This document shows positions 7,553 to 15,348 of a DNA stretch of 23,138 nt, piece by piece (the stretch's first letter is position 1; the number at the start of each line of letters is the position of its first letter). A program made the position numbers and the translations under genes. The notes beneath the pieces are model-generated. The model saw only the letters and a list, made by a program, of their open reading frames with translations. It did not search any database and had not been told where the DNA came from. The stretch is taken from contig CAZDKY010000042.1 in assembly GCA_964506505.1 (NCBI GenBank), positions 1-23,138 of the forward strand, in the 5' to 3' direction. The DNA comes from M55B129 sp964506505 (lineage in GTDB: Bacteria; Bacillota; Dethiobacteria; DTU022).

Positions 7553-9352
7553 TTGAAACCTGAAAAGATCAGGAATTTTTGTATTGTTGCTCATATCGAT
7601 CATGGTAAATCAACCCTGGCCGATCGGTTGCTTGAAACAACAGGGACCCTTACAGCACGCCAGATGAAAGAACAGGTTCTTGATCAGATGGATCTGGAGA
7701 GGGAGAGAGGCATTACTATTAAGCTGCAGGCGGTTCGCTTGCAATATCGGGCTGCCGACAGCGAGGAGTATATTCTAAATCTAATTGATACTCCGGGACA
7801 TGTTGATTTTAGCTATGAAGTATCGAGGAGCCTGGCCGCCTGTGAAGGTGCGATCCTGGTTGTTGATGCTGTGCAGGGAATTGAAGCGCAAACCCTTGCT
7901 AATGCCTACCTTGCCCTGGAGCATGATCTGACTATCGTTGCGGTTATCAATAAAATTGATCTTGACAGTGCCGATCCGGAAAGAGTGAAAAAAGAGTTAG
8001 TTGGCTTAATCGGTGATGAAGCAGGGGAGGCCATTCCCATTTCGGCAAAATACGGAACAGGTGTGACCGAGGTTCTCGAAGCTGTGGTCAAAAAAGTCCC
8101 CCCTCCGCCTGCCGGCGATCCCGTTGCGCCTTTGAAGGCCCTGGTTTTCGATTCGCATTATGACAAATACCGGGGAGTAATTGCTTATATTCGAGTGATG
8201 GAAGGCCAGATCCAGAAAGGTAACCGCATCAAGTTTATGAACACGGGTAAAGTTTTTGAAGTTACCGAGACAGGTGTGTTTCGTCCAGGAATGGAGCCAA
8301 AAGAAGGTTTATTGACAGGCGAAGTTGGTTACTTCATGGCATCGATAAAAAATGTAGGTGATGCTCCCGTCGGTGATACAGTCACCGGGGCTGACAACCC
8401 AGCCGCAAGAGCCCTGCCTGGATACCGCAGGGTTTTACCCATGGTTTTCTGCGGCCTTTTCCCCAGGGACGGTAGTGACTTTGAACTTCTTCGGGAAGCC
8501 ATCGAACGGTTAAAGTTGAATGATTCTGCGCTCACTTATGAGCCGGAAAAATCTGCTGCCCTTGGCCTTGGTTTCCGCTGTGGGTTTCTCGGTCTGCTGC
8601 ATATGGATATCGTCAGGGAAAGGCTCGAAAGGGAATATGATCTTGCCCTGATCATTTCGGCGCCAAGTGTAATTTACAGGGTCCATTTGAAAAACGGCGA
8701 CCTGATTGAAATTGATAACCCTGCTTTAATGCCGGCCACTGACGAGCGGGAATCTATTGAAGAGCCCTATGTTGAAGCGGACATTTTAATTCCTGCAGAG
8801 TATATTGGGGCGGTTATGGAACTCTGCCAGGAGAAAAGGGGAGAATACCGAACTACAGATTACCTGGAATCCGGGCGGGTAAGGCTTTCTTATTATTTGC
8901 CACTGGCTGAAATTATCTACGACTATTTTGATCAGCTCAAATCGCGCACCCGTGGTTACGCTTCCCTTGACTATATAATGCATGGTTTCAGGGTATCCAA
9001 TCTTGTCCTGATGGATATCCTGATTAATGAAGAAAAAGTTGATGCCCTATCCTTCATTGTCCATCGGGGCAGCGCTTACCAGCGAGGGCGGGAAATGGTC
9101 GAAAAACTGAAAGAAATTATCCCCAGGCAGATGTTTGATGTCCCGATTCAGGCAGCTGTGGACAACAAGGTTATTGCCCGGGAAACGATCAAAGCCCTGC
9201 GTAAGAATGTCACTGAAAAGTTATACGGGGGAGATGTTACGCGCAAACGCAAACTTCTGGACAAGCAGAAGGAAGGCAAAAAGAAAATGAAAAAGATCGG
9301 TAGGGTTGAAATTCCGCAGGAAGCATTTACTGCCGTGTTGAAAATTAAGTAA
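7553..9352 (+). CDS. lepA: Elongation factor 4 (translational GTPase LepA)
   Basis: A ribosome-binding GTPase of the EF-G family that acts on stalled or back-translocated ribosomes and in 30S biogenesis. The P-loop is AHIDHGKST (13-21); RGITIK, DTPGH and NKID are the other GTPase motifs. The body is a complete LepA, including the LepA-specific C-terminal region ending in PQEAFTAVLKIK. I choose the TTG at 7553 (599 residues, MKPEKIRNFC) because GGAGG (7540-7544) lies 8 bases upstream and family members begin this way. An upstream in-frame GTG at 7538 would add five residues but overlaps that ribosome binding site. In many Bacillota lepA is followed by hemW and hrcA; here a DHH phosphoesterase follows behind its own promoter. 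Confidence 0.97.
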   Translation: MKPEKIRNFCIVAHIDHGKSTLADRLLETTGTLTARQMKEQVLDQMDLERERGITIKLQAVRLQYRAADSEEYILNLIDTPGHVDFSYEVSRSLAACEGAILVVDAVQGIEAQTLANAYLALEHDLTIVAVINKIDLDSADPERVKKELVGLIGDEAGEAIPISAKYGTGVTEVLEAVVKKVPPPPAGDPVAPLKALVFDSHYDKYRGVIAYIRVMEGQIQKGNRIKFMNTGKVFEVTETGVFRPGMEPKEGLLTGEVGYFMASIKNVGDAPVGDTVTGADNPAARALPGYRRVLPMVFCGLFPRDGSDFELLREAIERLKLNDSALTYEPEKSAALGLGFRCGFLGLLHMDIVRERLEREYDLALIISAPSVIYRVHLKNGDLIEIDNPALMPATDERESIEEPYVEADILIPAEYIGAVMELCQEKRGEYRTTDYLESGRVRLSYYLPLAEIIYDYFDQLKSRTRGYASLDYIMHGFRVSNLVLMDILINEEKVDALSFIVHRGSAYQRGREMVEKLKEIIPRQMFDVPIQAAVDNKVIARETIKALRKNVTEKLYGGDVTRKRKLLDKQKEGKKKMKKIGRVEIPQEAFTAVLKIK

Positions 9353-9358
9353 AGGCTC

Positions 9359-9411
9359 GAGTGTGTCAAATTTTCCTTTTTTCCTGACATACTCAGGTGA
9401 AATGATATAAT
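9359..9411 (+). promoter_or_regulatory. Hairpin and overlapping promoter before the DHH gene
   Basis: GAGTGTGTCA (9359-9368) pairs with TGACATACTC (9385-9394) over 10 bp, with one G-U pair and a 16-base pyrimidine-rich loop. No T-run follows the stem, so it would be a poor intrinsic terminator for lepA. The right arm contains a -35 box, CTGACA (9384-9389), which with a 16-base spacer and TATAAT (9406-9411) forms a strong promoter. That promoter would give a leader of about 18 bases before the ATG at 9436. Confidence 0.6.
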
Positions 9412-9435
9412 TATTTAAAAGGGCTGAAGTGAATA

Positions 9436-10530
9436 ATGAATAAAGCTGCGGATAAATTTCTTGAGGCGGTCAAAAAATATAAGACCATTGTTATCTATAT
9501 CCCCGGATCTCCGGACCCGGATGCTATTGCCTCGGCTTATGCCATCAAATATATACTCAGGCAGCTTGGAATTGATTCGGACATCATAGCAGAAAAACGT
9601 CTTTCGCTGACCCAGAACCAGGCTTTCATAGATCGCCTGAAGATACCGGTTTTCTTTGGGCGGGAAGTCAATTTAAACAAATATGAAGCCTATATTGTCC
9701 CAGATTTTCAGAATAACAGAATTGACAGTATAGGGGACAGTATACCCTGTGCAGTGCATATAGATCATCATGGCAGGCCAGAAAAGGCAGGCAAAGCCGA
9801 CTTTTCGCTGGTCAGGAATGATGTAGGCTCAACGAGTACCCTGGTGGCCCTGATTATAAAAAATCTCAATTTTGATATACCAGAAAATAAGATGGTTCTC
9901 ATATCCACTGCCCTGATATTTGGTCTCCAGACAGACACCGACCAGTATAAAAATATCTCCGCCCTGGATATTGAAGCATTAAGTTTTCTATCCGCATTTG
10001 CAGACCGCGCTATTTTGGAAGAGATAAACAGCATTCCCCCCTCATTGCAAACCCTCCAGCTATACAATCAGGCCAGAGAAAATGAAACGATTTACAAAGA
10101 CTGGGCTTTTTACGGCTTAGGTTATGTTGATGCCCGACACAGGGATTCCATTGCTATTACCGCCGATATGATTATGAAAAATTCAACATCTAAAGTAATT
10201 GCTGTTTTTGCCGTAATTGAAAACTACAGCAAGAAGGAAAAATATCTCGACGTTTCCTTGAGATCAAACAGCGGTGATGTTGACCTTAACAGGATCATCA
10301 AAAGAATAACGCCAAATGGGGGAGGCCGAAAATATAAGGGCGCATACCAGGTTAAACTAAACTATCTGCAGAATGCTCCTGATAAAGAGATGCTGTGGAA
10401 AGTCGTGGAGGATGCTACAATCGAAACTTTGCGCAAGAGCAGGGATAATTATTACATGACGGAGATAGAAAAAGTATATGCTGGTATCAGGGACAAGATC
10501 AGTTCATTATTTAAAAATGCAAGGGTTTAA
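9436..10530 (+). CDS. DHH/DHHA1-family phosphoesterase
   Basis: A 364-residue cytosolic protein with the layout of the NrnA/RecJ-like DHH family. Motif I is SPDPDAIASA (Asp27, Asp29), motif II ends at Asp90, motif III is HIDHHG (Asp110-His112) and motif IV is GLQTDTD (Asp167). A DHHA1 domain follows with GGGRK (about 295-299). Relatives hydrolyse short oligoribonucleotides, pAp or cyclic dinucleotide products with Mn2+. Two details differ from classic NrnA. The motif I histidine (HxNPDxDA) is replaced by Pro23 (PGSPDPDA), and the DHHA1 GGGH is GGGR. Substrate specificity may therefore differ, and I do not assign nrnA. It probably has its own promoter despite being close behind lepA. Confidence 0.85.
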   Translation: MNKAADKFLEAVKKYKTIVIYIPGSPDPDAIASAYAIKYILRQLGIDSDIIAEKRLSLTQNQAFIDRLKIPVFFGREVNLNKYEAYIVPDFQNNRIDSIGDSIPCAVHIDHHGRPEKAGKADFSLVRNDVGSTSTLVALIIKNLNFDIPENKMVLISTALIFGLQTDTDQYKNISALDIEALSFLSAFADRAILEEINSIPPSLQTLQLYNQARENETIYKDWAFYGLGYVDARHRDSIAITADMIMKNSTSKVIAVFAVIENYSKKEKYLDVSLRSNSGDVDLNRIIKRITPNGGGRKYKGAYQVKLNYLQNAPDKEMLWKVVEDATIETLRKSRDNYYMTEIEKVYAGIRDKISSLFKNARV

Positions 10531-10687
10531 AATCATTGGGGGGCCGGTCTGCTCTATTTATAATCTTCCAGGGTGCACCCGCATGTATTTCCACAGCATT
10601 TTCCTTTCAAGCTGAACATATTAATTAGCACGGCCTAAGGGCAGCTGACGTTGATGACATCCTGCGGGCAGTTTGCCAGGGCGGCTT
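10531..10687. other. Convergent gap, nothing clear
   Basis: This spacer lies between the ends of the DHH gene and the esterase gene. No strong terminator hairpin was seen on either strand. Confidence 0.4.
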
Positions 10688-12442
10688 TTACCGGTGAAGA
10701 TCCATGAAGCGTTCCATGTAATAAAGGAAGATCTGGTTGTAGTAGCCGCCGAAGAGGTAATCAGCGGCATGGGCGGCATAGGGCATGTAAATAACCACGC
10801 AGCAATCATTGTTGGCTTTGGCATAACTTTCCTTGAAATACCTTGCTGTTTCCATGGTGACAAGGCCGTCGTTGGTCCCCTGGAAGATCAAACAGGGAGG
10901 GCTGTCTGGACGGATCAGGTTTTCTACGTTAATCCACTCGTCAGCGCCGCCGATCATTTTCAGAAACAGTGTAGCCCGGTTCGCCGGATAATAGGGGATA
11001 TATCCTTTGACTTGAATCTTTGGATTGAAGAGGTCCTCATATTCACCGCTGCTTATGGCTAAAGCCAGGGCGGTAGACAGGTGCCCTCCGGCTGAACCAC
11101 CGCTGATAAAAACAGACCCAGTTGAAGCTCCCAACTCGTCGGCATTTTCTACCAGGTAATCTGTAAATATGCCCAGGTGATTCATCATATCATCAAGAGT
11201 AAAAGGCCCTTTCAGATGATCCGGGGTGCCGATAGATAAATTGACTGATCTGTTGGGCAATATACCGGCTGCACGGTCGACAATGTTATATAAGACGGTT
11301 AGCTGGGGAAAATCCACACTATCCGTTAAACCGTACTGAATGTCGAAGACCGTGTAACCAAGTGAAGCAAGATGTTTATTCATCTGCAGCATATTTGAAG
11401 TTCCCTTGTCGCCAACGACCCATGCTCCGCCGTGAATGCGGATTATGGTTGAACCCTCTCCCGGAAGGTTTTGAGCACCGGGAAGTGGTTTGAAGAGATC
11501 ATAATATAGTTTTAATCCCTCATCTGTGCCATCTGAGTCCTCATAATAAAGGATATCTTTCCGGTATTCATAATTGCCCGGGAAATAGCCTAAGAAGTAA
11601 CCGGGCAAAGAAAACCTGGTTGTTCGCAGCCGGGAAACAGTTTTAGGATCGATCTTCTCCTGCCAGTTATCACCAAAGGTGGTTTTGAAATCGGTTTCAA
11701 TATCCTGGAGCGTTGAGGGGATGGCAAACAGGGGCAGCATAAAAACGATCATCAGGATAAGGCCGACAGTGGTTGCAGCCAGACTAAAGGGGCGGTTGAT
11801 GCTGCCATATGACTTGAGAACGAGAATCGCCAGGGCCGGAGAGACGAAGGCGAGGAAGAGGGCGCAGGGGGAAACCGCAACCTGAAGCAGCCCCGGATAG
11901 CGGCTAAGCAGAATATAAGCGGGAAAGAAACCCAGAAGAAGAAAAACAGTCAGTACCACAGTCAGTGTTTTTCTTTTTCCAGCTGAAGCAGGCTTAGCCT
12001 GGTTGTTTTTTCCTGACTTAGCGATATTTACTGTACCTGCAGGGGCAGCTTGCCAGGTCAGGGCGGAATGGGCAGCCCCGATCAGCAGTATTGCCAGAAA
12101 GGGAGCATACACGGCAGCAAGCATAATTGCAATGGTCATATTGTGTTCGTAAACCGATGAGGCGGCGAAACCGGCTGCAGGTAGTAAAATCATTACTGCA
12201 ATTGAAATTATCAGGTAAGCCGTTCCCCACTTCTTCAAACCTATGCTTATATCCCGATGGTAGTTTATATAGACCAGGTAAATGTTTAGTAGCAGTGCGG
12301 CCGGGATCAGGGGCCCCAATACAGGCTGAAAAGGAGTTCCGTCCTGTAAGAAGGCAAAAATTATTATGTAGCAGGCGGAAATGATGTTGAGCAGAAAGGC
12401 GGCGCCAGCTGGGATTTTTCTCTTTAAAATTTCCTCCTTCAT
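10688..12442 (-). CDS. Membrane-anchored alpha/beta hydrolase (HSL-type esterase)
   Basis: A 584-residue protein with an N-terminal membrane module and a C-terminal hydrolase. About six or seven hydrophobic segments fill residues 10-245, with a basic, polar loop near 145-160. The hydrolase runs from about 285 to the end. It has the oxyanion-hole motif HGGAW (337-341), the nucleophile elbow GGSAGG (Ser450), the acid Asp525 in GTNDGLV and His558 in YAAHAAD. This is a complete Ser-Asp-His triad of the hormone-sensitive lipase/carboxylesterase type. The substrate is not known; the membrane module suggests a lipid or envelope ester. The hydrolase side (cytosol or outside) depends on the number of segments. 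The ATG at 12442 is chosen because AAAGGAG precedes it; the in-frame TTG at 12478 has no such site. Confidence 0.88.
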   Translation of the reverse strand: MKEEILKRKIPAGAAFLLNIISACYIIIFAFLQDGTPFQPVLGPLIPAALLLNIYLVYINYHRDISIGLKKWGTAYLIISIAVMILLPAAGFAASSVYEHNMTIAIMLAAVYAPFLAILLIGAAHSALTWQAAPAGTVNIAKSGKNNQAKPASAGKRKTLTVVLTVFLLLGFFPAYILLSRYPGLLQVAVSPCALFLAFVSPALAILVLKSYGSINRPFSLAATTVGLILMIVFMLPLFAIPSTLQDIETDFKTTFGDNWQEKIDPKTVSRLRTTRFSLPGYFLGYFPGNYEYRKDILYYEDSDGTDEGLKLYYDLFKPLPGAQNLPGEGSTIIRIHGGAWVVGDKGTSNMLQMNKHLASLGYTVFDIQYGLTDSVDFPQLTVLYNIVDRAAGILPNRSVNLSIGTPDHLKGPFTLDDMMNHLGIFTDYLVENADELGASTGSVFISGGSAGGHLSTALALAISSGEYEDLFNPKIQVKGYIPYYPANRATLFLKMIGGADEWINVENLIRPDSPPCLIFQGTNDGLVTMETARYFKESYAKANNDCCVVIYMPYAAHAADYLFGGYYNQIFLYYMERFMDLHR

Positions 12443-12639
12443 ACTTGCTCCTTTAGGGCCAGTTGGGTTTTCCTTCAATAACTTTTTAGCTGTATTTATA
12501 TTGCGAGAACGGTTTCTGTTGCTGCCCGGATTGACAATAAATGTTGCTTTTTAAAATTCGCTGAATATCAGTAGTCCCCCTTACAGTTAATTATTCTACT
12601 TAAACCTGCTTTAACTCTGAGCGAAGAAAATTCTGTTGT

Positions 12640-13218
12640 TTACAACTCTCCCCGCAGATCGAGTTCATCGGCGGCTGCCTGCATGCCCTTGATTGTTTCA
12701 TCGATTACTTCGCTTAAATCCATCCCCAGCATGGCGGTGCCTTCTTCGATAAGTCCGCGATCCACACCGGCGGCAAAGTTTTTATTTTTAAATTTTTTCT
12801 TGACCGAGCTTACTTTCAGGTCCAGAACACTTTTGCTCGGTCTCATCAGAACAGTGGCTACAATCAGGCCGGTCAACTCGTCAATGGTATAGAGGACTTT
12901 TTCCATCGTTTCTCTTGGTTCCACGTCGGTGCATATTTTCCAGCCGTGGCTCATGATCGCCCTGATATATTCTTCAGGCCAACCTTCCTCTGTTAAAAAC
13001 TCTTTTGTTTTGGTGCAGTGCTGGTCCGGGTATTTCTCGTAATCCAGATCGTGTACCAGGCCGATAACCCGCCATTTTTCAATGTCTTCTTCGCCGAACT
13101 TTTCAGCGAAGTGCCCCATCACTGCTTCTACGGCCAGGGCGTGTTTGATCAAGGCCTCATTCTGATTATACTTTTTTAGCAGGGTCATTGCTTCTTCCCG
13201 GGTTGGTTTTTCTGCCAT
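12640..13218 (-). CDS. HD-domain hydrolase (predicted phosphohydrolase)
   Basis: A 192-residue cytosolic protein with the HD metal-binding pattern: His26, His56-Asp57 in GLVHDLDYEKYP, His91 in MSHGW and Asp113 in TIDELTGL. This arrangement fits the HDIG-type predicted hydrolases that are often annotated only as HD-domain protein. Relatives are phosphohydrolases, but the substrate is not known. The ATG at 13218 follows an AAGG site. A TTG at 13254 would add 12 residues with no better site. The esterase gene lies 197 bases downstream, too far to claim an operon. Confidence 0.85.
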   Translation of the reverse strand: MAEKPTREEAMTLLKKYNQNEALIKHALAVEAVMGHFAEKFGEEDIEKWRVIGLVHDLDYEKYPDQHCTKTKEFLTEEGWPEEYIRAIMSHGWKICTDVEPRETMEKVLYTIDELTGLIVATVLMRPSKSVLDLKVSSVKKKFKNKNFAAGVDRGLIEEGTAMLGMDLSEVIDETIKGMQAAADELDLRGEL

Positions 13219-13570
13219 CTCAGCCTTCACTTCTTTCGTTAAGTTATTTGTCAAAGTATATCTAAATAAACAGGTCCAGGTAATACGGACTGTTTTTATC
13301 TTCTATTACACTGCTCCGAAATCCTGCAATAAAAAACCGGCTCTGCATGGGAACTGAGAACCGGTTCGGCTGATTCAGCGGCAGCAGCAGCTTTTATCTC
13401 TGATGAGATCAAAGATCAGGCAGCTATAAAGGATTGAAATGCTATCTGTAGAAAGTCGATCCGTTCAGGTTGGAGATGAAATGGAGTTTATTATATATCT
13501 GCTATAATATACTTTAATAAAAGGTAAGTAATGACCTGATCCCGCTTTGGGCAAAAGGAGCAATTGTATT
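13219..13570. other. Divergent gap between HD hydrolase and GNAT genes
   Basis: About 350 bases without a gene. It contains a minus-strand terminator-like hairpin (13331-13366, listed separately). On the plus strand a TATAAT at 13503-13508 may serve the GNAT gene, but its -35 is poor. No known riboswitch or T-box motif was recognised. Confidence 0.5.
13331..13366 (-). terminator. Intrinsic terminator on the minus strand, possibly a leader attenuator or sRNA end
   Basis: Reading the minus strand, AACCGG-T-TCT pairs with AGA-G-CCGGTT (10 positions, one mismatch) around a loop of about 16 bases. The stem is followed by TTTT-ATT. This is a good Rho-independent terminator, but no minus-strand gene lies upstream of it. 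It sits 113 bases before the HD hydrolase start. Confidence 0.6.
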
Positions 13571-14113
13571 ATGGAAATAAGAGAATCAACTGAAGCGGAT
13601 TTAAAAGGACTGCTGGCAGTGGAACGACAGGCTTTTGGAGATGAGGAAGGACCGGAAATAGTGGAGCTTGTTCAGCGGCTGATGGTAGACCCTACTGCGG
13701 AGCCGCGTCTTTCCCTGGTGGCGGTAAAGGGACGCCGGATAGTCGGTCATATTCTTTTTACGAGGGCAAAGATTGAGGCAAATGAGCAGATTAAGACGGC
13801 ATGCCTGGCTCCGCTTGCAGTGGCCGTTGACTATCAGAACCGCGGCATCGGCAGAAGGCTTGTCGAGGAGGGCTTAAGGATATTAAAGGAAAGAGGCATT
13901 GAACTGGTTTTTGTCCTCGGGCATCCCACTTATTACCCGCGCTGCGGGTTTAAACCGGCAAGCCCTTTTGGTTTTGCCACTCCCTATCCGATCGCGGAGA
14001 AAGATACCGATGCATGGATGGTCCGTGAGTTGAGACCCGGCCTTACAGGCAGTGCTAAGGGCAGGGTGCTTTTTGCCAATACCCTGCACAATCCGAAATA
14101 CTGGAGCAGTTAA
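13571..14113 (+). CDS. GNAT family N-acetyltransferase
   Basis: A 180-residue acetyltransferase beginning MEIRESTEADLKGLL. The acetyl-CoA binding signature is YQNRGIGRRLVEEGL (about 96-110). The later block LGHPTYYPRCGF is characteristic of the YhbS-like group (COG3153). It would transfer an acetyl group from acetyl-CoA to an amine, but the acceptor is not known. The ATG at 13571 is preceded by AAAAGGAG ten bases upstream; the in-frame TTG at 13547 lies before that site and is less likely. It converges with the SIMPL lipoprotein gene and shares a hairpin terminator with it. Confidence 0.92.
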   Translation: MEIRESTEADLKGLLAVERQAFGDEEGPEIVELVQRLMVDPTAEPRLSLVAVKGRRIVGHILFTRAKIEANEQIKTACLAPLAVAVDYQNRGIGRRLVEEGLRILKERGIELVFVLGHPTYYPRCGFKPASPFGFATPYPIAEKDTDAWMVRELRPGLTGSAKGRVLFANTLHNPKYWSS

Positions 14114-14424
14114 TTTTCTATGATAATGATATTTTACTGTTTGAAACGTTAATAAAAGGCAGCTGTCTGCGGTTGGCGAAGAGTTTTACTGGATTGCCTC
14201 TTACCTGGTTGTTTTTATTTGCACCGGTATTGTTTCCTTCTGGTGGTAAACAAAACGATGAACAATAAAAAAAGGCTGGTTCCTGATCGGGTGAATAAGC
14301 GGTAATCCGGCAAGCTCATCTCTCAAGGAGAAGATAATCGCCGGTGATGGAACAATAAACAGGCTATCAGTACTAATAGAGACAGCCTGTTTATTGTCTT
14401 GCCACTAAAGAATTTCATGGGTCT
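14114..14424. other. Convergent gap with terminator and possible coding remnant
   Basis: About 310 bases. Besides the hairpin at 14352-14397, two overlapping short frames at about 14148-14268 read as hydrophobic peptides, one of 31 codons from a TTG at 14173. Neither has a proper ribosome binding site, so I do not call a gene. Confidence 0.4.
14352..14397. terminator. Bidirectional terminator between GNAT and SIMPL genes
   Basis: A perfect 14-bp stem, ACAATAAACAGGCT paired with AGCCTGTTTATTGT, encloses an 18-base loop. It lies between two converging genes. Each arm supplies a U-rich 3' side in its own direction, although no long T-run follows, so it is best read as a shared terminator of moderate strength. 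Confidence 0.7.
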
Positions 14425-15162
14425 TTAAAATTTATATTCTGCTATAACTGATGCTCTGATGATAACATCTTCGGGAGTAATTGGAGTTGATGCTGCACCC
14501 ATGGCCATTTCTTCCTGGGGCATCTCGCGCATTCTGAACGGTGTATATTCAGTTCTTTCTTCTGTTATACTGTGCAGGGCGCTGATCTTTTGACCGGCAC
14601 TTTCGGCAATCGCTTCAGCCTTGCGGGAAGCCTGTTCCGTTGCCGCTTTCAGTGCTTCCATTAATAGATCCTGAGGATCCTGCAGCTCAAAAGAGATGTA
14701 ATTGATATTATTTGCCCCCGCCTTTACTGCCAGGTCGACGATTTCTCCTACGTCATCCAGCCTGTCGGTAGTGGCGATAATCTCATTTGTAGCCTGGTAA
14801 TATATTATCTCTTCCTCCGGAGCCGGTTGCTCCCGGATCCATTCCCGGTAAGTGTGAAGGGTGTAGGAGCCAGTTTTAAGCTCCTCATTGGCTAACCCGT
14901 AATTTTTTAAAGTGTCCAGAACTGCATTGGCCAGCATGGCATTTTTTTCAACCGCTTCTTCCGCCGAAGTGCTGCGGGTCGTGATGGCAATGCTGATTTT
15001 GGCCTGATCCGGTTCGGCAGTTATTTCTGCTTCCCCGTAGGTCTGAATTAGGCTCGGAGAATCAGCAGAAACCGCAGCCGGTTGGTCTCCTCCACAGCCG
15101 GAGAGCAACGCTGCCACAGCCAATAAAACTGCGAGAACAAGAAACCCAGTTTTACCACGCAT
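14425..15162 (-). CDS. SIMPL-domain (DUF541) lipoprotein
   Basis: A 245-residue envelope protein. Its signal peptide ends in the lipobox LSGC (Cys23), followed by a short Gly/Ser linker. The SIMPL domain runs from about residue 37 (QTYGEAEITAEPDQAKISIA) to the end. Typical features are the early GEAEITAEPD block, the helix-rich centre with many Ala and Glu, and the C-terminal VIIRASVIAEYKF strand. Family members (BP26/OMP28 type) form ring-like oligomers in the envelope, but their biochemical role is unclear. The ATG at 15162 is chosen because AGGGGG precedes it and it gives a normal signal peptide; an upstream in-frame ATG at 15210 would add 16 residues ahead of the signal. A palindrome lies at the predicted transcription start. 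Confidence 0.9.
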   Translation of the reverse strand: MRGKTGFLVLAVLLAVAALLSGCGGDQPAAVSADSPSLIQTYGEAEITAEPDQAKISIAITTRSTSAEEAVEKNAMLANAVLDTLKNYGLANEELKTGSYTLHTYREWIREQPAPEEEIIYYQATNEIIATTDRLDDVGEIVDLAVKAGANNINYISFELQDPQDLLMEALKAATEQASRKAEAIAESAGQKISALHSITEERTEYTPFRMREMPQEEMAMGAASTPITPEDVIIRASVIAEYKF

Positions 15163-15219
15163 TTTCCAAAGCCCCCTTTTTAATGGTATTGCTGATTTAT
15201 AGGTAACCATGGAAACCTT

Positions 15220-15250
15220 AATGAATAATATTCATTCTGTTTCATTTATA
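15220..15250 (-). promoter_or_regulatory. Promoter and palindromic operator of the SIMPL gene
   Basis: On the minus strand TGATATAAA gives an extended -10 (TATAAA, 15245-15250). Immediately downstream, where transcription should start, is the perfect palindrome AATGAATA-A-TATTCATT (15220-15236). The position and the odd-length AT-rich design fit a repressor site, for example of the Fur/PerR kind, but the regulator is not identified. Confidence 0.5.
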
Positions 15251-15348
15251 TCATAAACGATTTTATTGGGGAAGAGGCAGTATGCTGAGTAATTTAAATT
15301 AACCCGGCATAGATGTGGGGATTATACTTGAATTGGAATAATAGCACA

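Noticed and set aside
14173..14268. 31-codon hydrophobic small protein starting at TTG.
   Set aside because: The possible AAAAGG site is too far away, the start is weak, and an overlapping frame is equally hydrophobic, so the composition is not informative.
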